In this document: piece after piece, positions 1-10,654 of the stretch | Position numbering within the stretch: position 1 is the stretch's first letter | Layout of the letters: each line of letters starts with the position of its first letter | NCBI GenBank assembly: GCA_025769875.1 | Contig: JAGFNK010000009.1 | Location: 248,001 to 312,000 of the forward strand | Direction of reading: 5' to 3' | Origin: Russula earlei | Taxonomy: Eukaryota > Basidiomycota > Agaricomycetes > Russulales > Russulaceae | Length of the DNA stretch: 64,000 nt | Notes under the pieces: generated by a model | What the model saw: the letters and a program-made list of their open reading frames with translations, nothing else | Told to the model about the DNA's origin: nothing | Database searches by the model: none | Made by a program: the position numbers and the translations under genes

Positions 1-1149
1 GAGTTCGTTGAAACGTACAAGGAAGAATTCCCAACAGTGAGCGATGTACTCGCTGCCATCCCCGACCCTGTCCTGGTCGGAGCCGCACCCTCAGAACCGG
101 ATCCGGAATTCATTGCCAAGCCCAAGGACTATCTGGCAGAAGTTCGACGGCTCTTTGATCTACTCCCTGCCACCCTCGAACCCGCCCCAGGCGAGTCTGC
201 ACTCTTGGAACCCGATCCAGAGCTCGTTGTCAAGTACAAGGACGCTCGGGAAGAAATTCAACGGTTGCGCGCGATACTTGCTGCCCTCCCTTCCTCTAGC
301 TCCGTGGCGAGCAGCAGCACAAGTCCTACAACACTCCAGGAGCGACACTATACCACTCAGGCGCAAATTGACAAAGGCACCATCGTTGGCTCTGAGACAA
401 CGGACGCTTCCTTTCAGTCAAATGGTGTGCCACCCCAAGCTGTTGTCATTCCCAGTGATAAATCCCCTACACGTGAGCATGCTGTATTCATGTCGGAGTC
501 GACGATGCCGCCGGAACAGTCAGGCCATTCTACTGCTGATCCTGGTACTACCCCAAAATCTCCCACTACATACCCACCGTCAAAGCCGGAACAGCCACCG
601 GAAAGATCCTCCAACGGAGTATCAACTCCTCTTGTTCCGCCTGTTCCTGAACCCACTTCTGCCACAAGAGTCACACCTGCCCATAGACCGGATATCGCCT
701 CACCTCCAGAATCCTTCAGTCGTACCGAGGTCGAGTACCCGGCAGACGCAACCCCAGTTCAGCTGTTCGGCAGAATCGAACAGCATGGGACGGATGAACG
801 ACAGCTGCAAACTGACATATCGTCTCAACGTGAAGAGGCATTTGTGGCCCCTATGATCTTTGACCCTCACAGATATATTTCCAAGAGAATGAGTAGAAAA
901 GTTTCTTCTCCCAATTCAGTGTCCACCGACTGTCATTCATCTGTCTTCATGGCTACTGGGACTCCACCTATGAATGTCGATGATGCATGTACCACTGGTA
1001 CGACAACCCCTCTGCAGTACTGTATAGAACCTTGCGAGGAAGGGGTTGCTGTGCTCGTTGCTGGTAGAGGGTGTGTTCGTTGCTATATAAAGATGACGCT
1101 TGGCCATGACAATATTTGCAAGGGCAATGAAAGATACATCATTCGGTGA
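1..1149 (+). CDS. Truncated C-terminal tail of a VAP-like protein (tandem copy A)
   Basis: The reading frame is open from base 1 and stops at 1149, so the 5' part lies outside the window. It encodes a disordered Pro/Ser/Thr-rich tail that begins with imperfect repeats of a PDPEF-x-x-x-KD unit followed by a leucine-rich helix. The C-terminal 100 residues are closely similar to those of the gene ending at 5251, including EEAF-APMIFDPH and the final GHD-I-KG-RYII. In that second copy the tail follows an MSP (VAP) domain, so by inference this is the end of a second VAP-like gene. No transmembrane anchor is visible at the end, although classical VAPs have one. The function of the tail is unknown. 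Confidence 0.6.
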   Translation, partial: EFVETYKEEFPTVSDVLAAIPDPVLVGAAPSEPDPEFIAKPKDYLAEVRRLFDLLPATLEPAPGESALLEPDPELVVKYKDAREEIQRLRAILAALPSSSSVASSSTSPTTLQERHYTTQAQIDKGTIVGSETTDASFQSNGVPPQAVVIPSDKSPTREHAVFMSESTMPPEQSGHSTADPGTTPKSPTTYPPSKPEQPPERSSNGVSTPLVPPVPEPTSATRVTPAHRPDIASPPESFSRTEVEYPADATPVQLFGRIEQHGTDERQLQTDISSQREEAFVAPMIFDPHRYISKRMSRKVSSPNSVSTDCHSSVFMATGTPPMNVDDACTTGTTTPLQYCIEPCEEGVAVLVAGRGCVRCYIKMTLGHDNICKGNERYIIR

Positions 1150-1427
1150 TTCATCTGAAGGCATGGAATCTGCCTGGGAATCGTGCGTGGTGGAACAACC
1201 TACGTTCCCAAAGCCGGGGTGAGAGAAGTTTTCTTGTTCTCTCACTCTTGATGTGATGACATTACCAGACCTGTTTCAACGGCGGCTAGTTCCAGCAATT
1301 TTTGGAATGTAACACCAATCGATATTCCTCTCCCACCACCCCAGGATGTTGGGTACTCTATGTGAGTCGTTCCCCTATTAATGAGATCCAAATCATTTGA
1401 TTGTATACTTCGAGGCGTATCCAAACA

Positions 1428-2766
1428 ATGCCTTCAAACCACCATTCCGCAGGAAGTAGCGACGACCATTCATCTGGAGAGTTCTTCGGATATGATACAG
1501 GAACAGAGTACGCGAACGCACACCTTCCAATGGTATCTCTTTGCTCATTGTAAATAGCGAGCTGCGTTCATTTCCACAACCACCTACAACTTGCATCGAC
1601 AATGCTCCGAATCGCGGACAGACCCAATCTGCACAAGCAGGCATTGTTCTTTCCTCGCAAAATGAGGATCTTGCGGTGCATGTACCAATGGGTCAGTTCA
1701 CAAGCATTGATTGGCAAGAATGCTCTTTACCAGATGGCACCCGCTACTACGTAAACCCTACTCTGCACACGATCACGGATGTTGATCTACGCAACACTGA
1801 AAGGTTAGATGCAGTCACGAGATTCCTTGATAGGTGTGATATGGAGGACGTACCACCACCAGAATGGGAATTATGGCTCCGTGATTCGAGTGAGTCAAGG
1901 ACGGTTTTTATCCCACACAGAGCCTGGGTACACCACGGGTTGCGGATACTGGTGTTCGAACGTCCTGGATCACATCCGGGTATAAGCAAAGATGTTGATA
2001 GTACGTTGCGGAAACACACATGCGTCTATACTGCTTGGATTGATAATTGTACAGAGATAGAGTCGGAATACCATTATTGGTTATTCATGGGGTCCCATCC
2101 CCTTCATGCCCCTCTTCCATCAAAGTCTGTTGCAGAAGCCATCGACGTCCTCACGTGGTTTTATACCAGTCTGTTACTTTGTTCATTCTGTTATCACTCA
2201 TTCACGTTGTGTCAGACCCACTGCTACTGTCTTCGCACGATTCCGCATCCCCGTTTACTCAGGAGGAATGTCAGGAACTGTTGTGGCAACTTCGTTCTTT
2301 TAGCCGTGAGCCTCATTGCAGTAATATCTGACCTCCTGACCTACGTCTCACATAGACATGTCTATGCACAAGTTGTCACTTAATCGCACACGCGTCGTAT
2401 GCACAGCACTTGCTCGCGTTGGTAAGTTTTGGCCTACCTACGAGCTGTCGGGTCTTATTAAAGTATCGTTTAGTTGCGTGGAGACAAGGTCATCAGTGGA
2501 ACCGTGACGGGGGGAGATTTCTAGGTCCGCGGAAGAATCCCAATGCCCGTTTAGCCGACAAATTTTCACTCCTCCGTACTACAGAGGACTTTTTCACTTC
2601 TGACTCGCTCAAGGTTCCCAGGAATGATCGCATCATCATAGTTTCGTCACGAGAAGCGGCGTACGGCGCATTACTTTGGCTGCTAGCCTTGTGCTTGTCA
2701 GTGACTATTGCGGTTGCTTGCTCGATTTGGATACTTCCTCACTTCAGCGGCCTCTCGAGTGCTTAG
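1428..2766 (+). CDS. WW-like domain multi-pass membrane protein, tandem copy A
   Basis: Predicted exon 1 is 1428-1532, followed by an 89-bp intron and exon 2 from 1622. A WW-like module lies in exon 2: W-QECSLPDGTRYYVN, then an Asp/Val-rich end in place of the second Trp. Next comes a conserved soluble segment with PPPEWELWLRD, HRAWVHH and an EYHYW motif. After a probable intron beginning near 2170, the frame resumes with an EECQELLWQLRSF motif. A further intron near 2420-2472 leads to a hydrophobic C-terminus (a transmembrane segment near 2670-2750). I recognise this as a family of uncharacterised Agaricomycete proteins, from memory only. Compared with copy B, its last membrane segment and extracellular tail are missing, so the 3' end may be degenerate. 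Confidence 0.55.
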
Positions 2767-3341
2767 GGCTTTCCTGTCATCTTCTCTTCGTACATATTGC
2801 TGTAATGTCATTGCTCAGCGACAAGTCGGTATTGGAAACTTCACTGGCAGAGCGTTCCCGAGAAGGATTAGCCATTTTTTGGTTATGGGCGGCAAAGAAA
2901 AACAGATGGCAGGCCGCCATTCCAATTTCCATTGTCACGTGACATTAGCTTGAGGTCAGGTCCTTTTGACAATATTGCCTTTTGACATCTTGACAAGTAC
3001 TTGTAATCACAAAAGGGCAACCAAATTGCCAGCACATCTTCCGTTACAGTTCTGTTAGTTAAATATTCGAAAGCAATGCATCCAAGGGGTGAGAGAGCCA
3101 ACACGATGGCGAGCTTCAACGCAGGCGTTGTGTATTCATGGTATGACCGCGAGGAAACCCTGATCGTTGAAAAGACACTGCTTCTACACAACCACCGCAT
3201 ACACATACTTACGTTTGTCAGTCGCGATATAATTAATGCAGAGCATTAGTCAGTGCTGCATTGCCTTGCCAGCCTTCTTTTCCTCCAGACCTCAACGGCC
3301 TCAAACCTCACGTACGCCCCCTCCTACGCCTTCACTCAATA
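2767..3341. other. Intergenic stretch between tandem units
   Basis: I see no convincing gene here. The first 150 bases are decayed 3' sequence related to the last exons of copy B at 6855-7126. The rest is probably the promoter of the VAP-like gene that starts at 3342. Confidence 0.5.
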
Positions 3342-5251
3342 ATGCCCGTTGCTCTCCAGTCAAACAAGTCACTTGGATTTTCCTTCGATCCCCCCCTTCT
3401 CGTCCCTTCTCGTCCCAACGGGCCATTTTCCCAGAACGTTTCACGTTCCCTACGCATTGCGAACCCCAATGTTGATCCCGTGGCTTTCAAAATCAAGACA
3501 ACGGCTCCCAAGGTGCGCCCTCTTGCTCAAATCGGTTCAGCCTGGGCTCACCTATCTGCTAATAAGTTGTACGTCGTACGGCCCAACGGTGGGAGGATTG
3601 AGCCTGGCGAGTCGGTTGAAGTTCAAGGTGTAACGTGTCTTCCGCTAATCGGGGTGGTGGGCTAACTTGATGTGTCCAAGTGATTGACCAAGAGATGAAA
3701 GAGGAATCGTCACTTGATGCGAAAAATAGCGACAAGTTTTTGATTCAGAGTATGTTGATTCCTGAAGAGAAGGCTGCCGTCCCTCTCCATGAGCTCGTTC
3801 GTCGTCTACTGCGTAAGCCGGTCGTCACCTGACGTAGTGTTCTCATATTACAGTGGTATCTCCATGGCCAGGAGCCAAAGATAGTGTATATTCCTCCAAA
3901 TGGCTTCCCGCTCGAAGTGGAAGATGAAGACGAGTCACCACACCGGATGTCGGTGATAACTGATGTTGCTCCTGATAACTCCGTGAGCAGATATCTATAA
4001 ACAATTTGTCAACATCTAACCATTCGCTACCCCTCGTCCGGCACTGTCAAGGGAAGACCCAGTACACACGGAACCCCTGGAGACCAATTCTCGATCATCC
4101 AGGAGCCCTCGCACCCCGCCGCGCCCCCCGATTCCTCTGCGCTGCCGGAAGAACCCTCAAGTGAAGACGCTGCAAGTGGCGTGGGTGTGACCAATTGGAA
4201 CTTGTACTCGCCACAACCCCTTCCTCCTCCCACCCCCCTGGTCATGTTCGCGCCCTCGCGGCCCGATCCGGAGTTCGTTTCCCAGTACAAGGACGCTCAG
4301 GAAGACATTCAATGGTTGAGCGCTCTACTTGCTGCCGACCCCGATCTTAGCTCCGTGGTGGGCAGCAGCACAAATCCCGCAGTACTCCAGGAGCGACACC
4401 ATACCAGTCAGGTCCAAACAGCCAACGTCACGGTCGTTGGCTCTGAGGAAACGAATGTATCCCATCCTTCCTTGCAACCAGAGGGTGTGTCGCCCCAGGT
4501 TGTTGTCACACCCAGTCCCATAGATAAATCCCCTACACGTGAACTGTCATCGACATGGTTGCCGAAGCAGTCAGACCGTCCTACTGCTGATCCCAGTGCT
4601 ACCCCGGAATCTCCCATTACAGACCCACCGTCAAAGCTTGAACGACGACCGGAGAAATCTCTTCCACCTATTCCTGAACCCTCTCCTGCCGCAGAAGTCA
4701 CACCTGCTCGTATATCAGATATCGTCTCACCTCCAGAGTCCCCTCTTACAGAGATACTCCCTTTGCCTAGTCCAGTAACGCCGATAGCCCTCGAATCGCA
4801 TGCCTCACACCCTCAAGAAACCTTCATTCGTATCGAGATGGAGGACGCTGTAGACGCGGCTCTGCCAGTTCAGCAGTCCGACAGAATTGAACCGCATGGC
4901 ACAGATGAACGACAACTGCCGACCGACACATCGTCTCAGCGTGAAGAGGCATTTATGGCCCCTATGATCTTCGACCCTCATAAATATGTTACCAAGAGAA
5001 TGAATAGAAAAACAAAGTCTTCGTCCAATTCAGTATCCATCGACCATCCTTCATCTGTCCTAATGGCCACGGGGATTCCGCCCAAGAATGTCGATGATAC
5101 AAGTACAATCCCTCTGCAAGACTGTATGGGACCTTGTGAGGAAGGGGTTGCTGTACTCATTGCTGACAGTGGGTGTGTTAGTTGCTATATAAAGACGATG
5201 CTTGGCCATGACGACATTCACAAGGGCCATGGAAGATACATCATTCACTAA
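3342..5251 (+). CDS. VAP/Scs2-like MSP-domain protein with long disordered tail
   Basis: The start ATG at 3342 opens an MSP domain: LGFSFDPP, the NVSRSLRIANPN strand and VAFKIKTTAPK. A 54-bp intron (3513-3566) is followed by YVVRPNGGRIEPGESVEVQ, and a second short intron by the Q-MKEE strand. The RPN-GRIEPGESVEVQ signature is that of VAMP-associated proteins, which bind FFAT motifs and tether the ER to other membranes. After about 270 residues the protein runs into a Pro/Ser/Thr-rich tail ending at 5251, with a KD-repeat unit PDPEFVSQYKDAQEDI. No C-terminal transmembrane helix is visible, unlike yeast Scs2, so either the anchor was lost or a downstream exon was missed. Introns around 3800-3855 and 3985-4050 are inferred. 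Its tail is duplicated at 1-1149. Confidence 0.7.
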
Positions 5252-5530
5252 TTCATTTGAGGGCGTGCAATCTGCCCTGGGACCGAGCGCGACGGAACAA
5301 CCTTACGTTCTCAACGTCGGGGTGAGAGAAGGTTTCTTGTGCCATCATTGTCGATGTGACGACATTCCCAGGGCCACTGCATCGGGAACTAGTCCAAGCA
5401 ATTGTTGGGATGTAGCATCAGTCGATGTTCCCCTCCCCCCTTCACGTGACGTTAGACACGTTATGTGAGTCGCTCCTCTATGAATGAAATTCAAATCATT
5501 TGATTGTATACTTCGAGGCGGATCCAAACA

Positions 5531-7126
5531 ATGCCTTCAGGCTACCATGCCGCAGGAAATATCGACGCCTATTCATCTGGAGAGTTCTTCGGATATGACA
5601 CAGGATCAGAGTACGTGGACGCACACCTTCCAACGGTATCTCCTTGCTCATTGTAAATAGCGAGCTGCGTTCATTTCCACAACCGCCTACAACTTGCATC
5701 GACAATGCTCCGAGACAGACCCAACCTGCACAAGCGGGCATTGTTATTTCCTCGCAAAATGAGGACCTTGCGGTGCATGTACCAATGGGTCAGTTCACTA
5801 GCATTGATTGGCAAGAATGCTCTTTACCAGATGGCACCCGCTACTACGTAAACCCTACTCTGCACACGATCACGGATGTTGATCTGCGCAACACTGAAAG
5901 GTTGAATGCAGTCACGAGATTCCTCAATGGACGTAATATGGAGGACGTACCACCACCAGAGTGGGAATTATGGCTCCGTGATTCGTGTGAGTCAACGACG
6001 GTTTTTATCCCACACAGAACCTGGGTACACCACGGGTCGCGGATGGTGTTGTTCGAACGTCCTGGATTACGTGATGTTGATAGTACGTTGCGGAGATTCG
6101 CGTGCATTCATGCTAGCGTTGATAGTTGTGCAGAGATGGAGTCGGAATACCAGTATTGGTTATTCATGGGGTCCCATCCTCTTCATGCGCTGCTTCCGTC
6201 AGAATCTGTTGCCAAAGCCATCGATGTCCTGACGTGGTTTTATACCAGTCCGTTCCTTTACTCATTTTGTTACCATTCATTCATCTTCATCTTGTCTTAG
6301 GCCCACTAATACTGTCTTCCCATAATTCTGCATCTCCATTTAGTCAGGAGGAATGTCAGGAGTTGCTAACGCAACTTCGTTCTTTTAGCCGTGAGCCTCC
6401 TCACTGTGATATCTGGTCCCCTGACGTACATTATACCTAGACACTGCCTTCGCACACGATATCACTTGTTCGCACACGTGTCGTGTCGACCGATACTTGG
6501 TCGCGTTGGTAAGCTTTCCCTTGACAGTAGAAGTTGCCTGGTCTTATGATGTTTAGTTGCATGGAGGCAAGGTCGTCGCTGGGATTGTGCGACATTCCAA
6601 GGTTCGCTGAAGAATAATGACATCTTGGGCCGGTATCTCCCGTACTGCGGGTGACCCTTTCGTTTGGTCTGGCCTCTCTAATGTTCCCTGGAATGATCGT
6701 ATCATCTTAGTTTCGGCACGGGATGTGGCACTTCCTCGTGTTGTGCTCTTCATTATTGCGCTGGCTTTTCTGATACCGGGTTATGGATTCTGCATACGCG
6801 ACAGTGGTGGCAATTCTGCCTTGGACAGTTATTGCTCTTAGTGTGACATTCATCACACTTCCTAGGGTCAGCGATGCTTTCACTGTTGTGGCTTTTCCTA
6901 TCATCATCCACATTGCTTCTATCTTCGCTGCAATTTCATTATTCAGCTTTAGGTTTTAATATGATGTTTCTGTCTGGCAATTTTGCTTCTGTGTGCATGC
7001 TTCCTTATGGGCGGTCCCATTACGCTTGTCGAAGGCGAGGACGGGCATCTTCTTGTTCATACTTATGCGGGTGTTATGCCTTATCTTATTCGAAAAGGTC
7101 CGCCAGGCAACAGATTCACTAGTTGA
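5531..7126 (+). CDS. WW-like domain multi-pass membrane protein, tandem copy B
   Basis: This copy has the same gene plan as the one at 1428: a short first exon from the ATG at 5531, then the WW-like module SLPDGTRYYVNPT, then PPPEWELWLRD. An intron starting near 6247 and ending near 6300 joins FYTS to the exon with SQEECQELLTQLRSF. Further exons encode membrane segments (FPIIIHIASIFAAIS near 6890-6940 and LLLCACFLMGGPI near 6985) and a tail ending FTS at 7126. The exon after the intron at about 6512-6557 hits an in-frame TGA near 6650, while related sequence resumes in another frame. Copy B may therefore be a pseudogene, or that intron is spliced differently. The 3' half is repeated inverted at 22,580-23,265. 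Confidence 0.5.
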
Positions 7127-8365
7127 TGTTTACGCTCGACGAGGCAGGCAGGTTGGACCTTAGTTTCTGGCGAGACAAGCAATCCGTTTGCACGGATGCG
7201 GTACACCACTGGCAAGGCGCGGAATTTATGCTTGTCCACGGTTTATGTAGGCGGGGGGTGCGCTGTAATAAGAGCGGGTGCCCATACCAGTCTATTTCAT
7301 ATACGAGTCAAAGGCTGACCCAGACACGTCACGTCAACTAGCATTAGTCTGGTTTCGGATGTGCATTTATGCTCCCTACTAAGGCATATCTTCCTCGAGT
7401 CCATCGCGCGTCTCGTATTCCATGGCCTTTCCTGTTCGGAGCGCTATCTGATTGAGGTCTCTGGGGCCGGAGCTAGTGGGCAACGGGTTGAACCGTGGCA
7501 CTGGAATGATATGACAATGAAACGTACTCGCGCTCGTCCCTGCGCGTCGCCAACTTGGGTGACAAGTTCGTCGTCGATAGGAAACGAGGATTCCCGTACC
7601 CCGGCGCACCCCCAGATACGATTAGCCTGCCTGCTGCCGCACGCGTGCCGCTCCATTGTCACATCGAGTGGGGAGAGGCCTAGGGCAGTCTCCGTCCGGG
7701 CGGCATATGGTCGAGCAAGAGATTCTGATGGGCGGCATCGCGCTAACGGCTTCGCATCTCGCTCCGCACGCCGGAGTTCGAACTGGCACTCTGCTTGGCC
7801 TGGGTGCAGAACCGGCCACGTTGTCCCTCCTCATACGCCAGGTAGTGTAGACCAGCAGAAGACCGACGAGCGGCGCTGCGGGCGCCCTTCCCATGTCGAG
7901 CTCGGCGTCTAGTATGCGTCACAGCCGCCCTCGGCCTGCCACTCATCCTGCGCCGCACCCGTGGATCGCCGCAAGGCAGCCAGCGCACGACCGTGCCCAG
8001 GAGCACCTGCGGGATGACATGACGTACCGGCACGCTATATTGCCATCCCCTGACGATCGGCATTGCCTCGTACTCGCGAAGGGACGGATGAGAGCTAAAG
8101 GCCAATGTGGACGTCACCACCTCGGTCTTCCTTGGCCCCGAGGGTGGGCCAGACGGCTTGAACTTCTCGCGGTGGAAAGCAAACAGCCGTCAACCTGCCG
8201 GGTCCGAATACGACGGTGTCGCGGGTAAGATGCATGACGCACATGTGAAAAAGGTCTCTCGACGTGAGAGTCGGATGAGAATTTACCATCAGTGCAGGTA
8301 TCGTGACGTACCAGCTGCCTTGTTTTCTCATTTTCGGAAAAGAACATCCTCTTCTTGTTTGTTTT
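6420..8365 (+). repeat. Inverted repeat 1, left arm
   Basis: About 1.9 kb that reappears reverse-complemented at 21,305-23,265. It contains the 3' half of the WW-like membrane protein gene, a tail-to-tail HIT fragment, and about 700 bases of relic coding-like DNA (7640-8365) with no intact frame. The two arms differ by scattered substitutions and small indels, so the duplication is not very recent. The homology stops at the junction GACCAGATAT seen at 23,255-23,265. Confidence 0.8.
7379..7620 (-). pseudogene. HIT-domain protein fragment (last exon only)
   Basis: Read on the minus strand, it shows H-CHIIPVP followed by GPRDLNQIALRTG and an acidic EEDMP end. This matches the last exon of the intact HIT gene at 26,744-27,567 (YHIVPAP, then GPRKLD-KALPIGQAM, then the EEDD end). 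The upstream exons with the nucleotide-binding core are absent, so this fragment cannot encode a working hydrolase. Confidence 0.6.
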
Positions 8366-8965
8366 TTTGAAAGCACTTTATTCGGAGTCATTTATGTACT
8401 TAGACTTAAAGTGTTCCAATGACTGTTTGTAGAAATGCCAGTTTTCTAAGTCCCCTTACTCTCCCCCTCCCCCACACTGACTTTCCTAAAATGGTAACAA
8501 CCAACACATATTGCTTGTCTCTGTTTGCATATCACTGTGGTTGCGTTATGACTTTGATTTATGTCGACATCTTATGTCAACGTCCCGCTGGCCTCGGAGT
8601 CACGTGAGCACAAGGGAGTATTGATTGGCTGGTTGACGGTTGAAACTCAGATTTTTGGGCCAGATGGGCTGGTATTTCTAGGTGTAGACAGGTAAACAAT
8701 ATTTACCAACCTACTTCAACTACAAGTGATCTAATTTACATTGCTGAATATTGGAAGTCATAAATATTGCAAAAGGTCCTCCTATCAGCCCACATTTATC
8801 ACATGACCACATCTTTGTAAGCTACTATATATGGAAATGTCATGGCATGGAGAGCGAACGAACGAACCTTGTCTACATGTCACATGACCTTGATTTATAA
8901 TGATATTTGGTCGATATTTGTTCTACTTTCTTTTTTTGGAAATGACATGTGGGGGACAGTTGGGT
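8366..8965. other. AT-rich spacer without a recognisable gene
   Basis: This stretch has no supported gene. It is AT-rich and carries several CACATGAC/TCACGTGA-like words (8600, 8800, 8880) and a tandem GAACGAAC near 8858. It separates the inverted-repeat arm from the truncated zinc-finger copy. Confidence 0.4.
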
Positions 8966-9224
8966 GCGCTTTCTGCGACTCGTGTGGGGATTACTTTGCA
9001 CGGCGACCGGCTGCCTGAGTGCCTCACTGTCAGCCCGGATGTGACTGAGAAAATTGTGTGGTGACGCGGAAAGCCGACAAGGACTTTGCAGAAGGTTTGA
9101 TTGGCTTGTTGAAATCAGACGAGGTAAAGAAGTTCAGGCACTTTTCGGAGATCATAAAGGGAATGTACCTCAAGTTGTCGAAGAGAGGGGGAGCAGGCAA
9201 CAGAGTCGCCTCCAAGCATTCAAG
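8966..9224 (+). pseudogene. Truncated zinc-finger-like gene copy
   Basis: The plus strand encodes FCDSCGDYFA, then an internal deletion and stop, then a helix-rich DFAEGLIGLLKSDEVKKF and the FSEIIKGMY motif. It matches the minus-strand copy at 17,000-17,510 but lacks the 5' half and about 25 bases inside the finger. The transposon-like element at 9227 interrupts its 3' flank. Confidence 0.6.
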
Positions 9225-9226
9225 TA

Positions 9227-10648
9227 CTATCACGTGTGGGGAGTTTCAAAACTTTTACTAAATCACAAATAGAAATGGATCAACAACATATTTTTATGAT
9301 CAATCTTTTGGAATCAATGTGATAATATATGAACTAGCCCCCTGAAGCATCACTTTAGTATAAGATGGATGGGTGGTTGTGTCGGAAGGAAGCCGATTGT
9401 ACAAGTCCAAAAAATTGGGAGTTTCAAAGCTTTCGTCACGGATTGTCACGCTGACTCATACAACCGGTTGCATCTCCGCTACAGCAGTGTCTGTTGCCAC
9501 ATTCAAACACAACGAGATCCAGTTAGTATAGATGAACTATGTACATTATGTATAAGCATCAGGAAGCAATTTAATGAGAATCAGTTCTGCATATTATGGT
9601 GAGAATAAGAGCTGGTAGGATGGTGGTATGGTAGTGGTGGGTGCATCAGATGCCGAGGGAAAATATTTACAATGTTTGAAGAGAGCAGGGTCGGTGGAGG
9701 AGGGAGGGACAACGGTACAGATGAGGGTCCAGCAGAGGTGGCTCTCGTGTTTGAGGTCTCCTCTTTAGTTTGCACAGTAGGCCATCTCCTTGTCCAGTTG
9801 AATATGTCTTCAAAGCGTGAATCATCACACAAGATGGGGTTGGCATTGAAATGAGCAGTTATCCATGCCAAAATATCCTTCTTCTGGCCATCTGTGGTGA
9901 GTCCCAAGACCTGCACAATGTCTTGAAGGTCGGCCTTTGTTTTCGAGGTTAGCGTGCCTGTGAATGGTGCGTTTGGATCCCTCTGCCATCATTGTTCATC
10001 CCTTTCTGCCTCCTTTGCCACTTGCTGCTCTCTCACTTCACGCTTCCTCTGCTCTTCAGCCACCCGCAATGCCTCCTGTTCTTCTGCAAGCCTCAAGCCT
10101 TCGGGCATGAAGCTGGGTGCATGCCTCTTTAATGAGTTTTTAAATGTCATGGATAATAGGACCTCTAGGAGACATGCTCCCTGCGCCACGGGAGGGCTTT
10201 ACAGTACTGTAGGCCAAGGACTGTAACTCGAAAACGCGACTCGGACACGACGCGTAGCCGAGCGTGGCGGACTTTGAAACCCGATGGGCACGGAGCACAC
10301 ACTGTCACGCAGTTTCACCATTTTGTCTGTATCTCCCCTCCTGCTCCTCTGAATTCTCTATAATTTTACACGAGGCTTTTATGATATGCACAGATGAATT
10401 ATTGAACATTTCATGATGTTGTGTTGAGAAATACTTATATCCAGAGCTGTTGTAATCAAATTTTGAGTCTTCCCCTGTAATATCAGCAAGATCGAAAAGC
10501 AAGCACAATGATATTTCTTTTGTGATCCATAATTTGGTAGTATATTGGTGATATATCCAAGCAAGGATCAGCTAATTTGTGGTGGCGATCTCTTATAAAA
10601 CTGCATTTTGAAACTCTCTGGTATTTTGCAACCCACAACACGTGATAG
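9227..10648. mobile_element. DNA transposon-like element with CTATCACGTG inverted ends and TA duplication
   Basis: The element begins TA-CTATCACGTG and ends CACGTGATAG-TA. The terminal ten bases are perfect inverted repeats, and an imperfect match continues inward (GAGTTTCAAAA near both ends). The homologous arm at 17,011-17,030 lacks the insert and has a single TA at 17,023-17,024, so it serves as a paralogous empty site. A TA duplication is typical of Tc1/mariner-type insertion, but no DDE transposase is visible. The only coding trace is a broken SAP-like protein gene at 9581-10,189. It is probably a non-autonomous or decayed element, and the superfamily is unassigned. Confidence 0.75.
9581..10189 (-). 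pseudogene. SAP-like domain protein, nonsense-interrupted, inside the transposon-like element
   Basis: The first part is a basic/acidic coiled coil rich in AEEQ and KREVREQQ. An in-frame TGA follows at about 9987. The same frame then continues with LTSKTKADLQDIVQVLGL and KKDILAWI, a helix-turn-helix arrangement like SAP-type DNA-binding modules. The C-terminus is Ser/Pro-rich. This is the only recognisable coding content of the 9,227-10,648 insert. I cannot say whether it ever mobilised the element or was captured by it. Confidence 0.5.
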
Positions 10649-10654
10649 TAGATA

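Noticed and set aside
7640..8365. Multiple overlapping frames in repeat arm 1, both strands
   Set aside because: No frame is kept between the two arms and no family motif is visible; it is probably relic DNA.
10305..10508. AT-rich minus-strand frame within the transposon-like element
   Set aside because: It has no recognisable domain, and its AT-rich composition makes chance openness plausible; kept only as part of the element.
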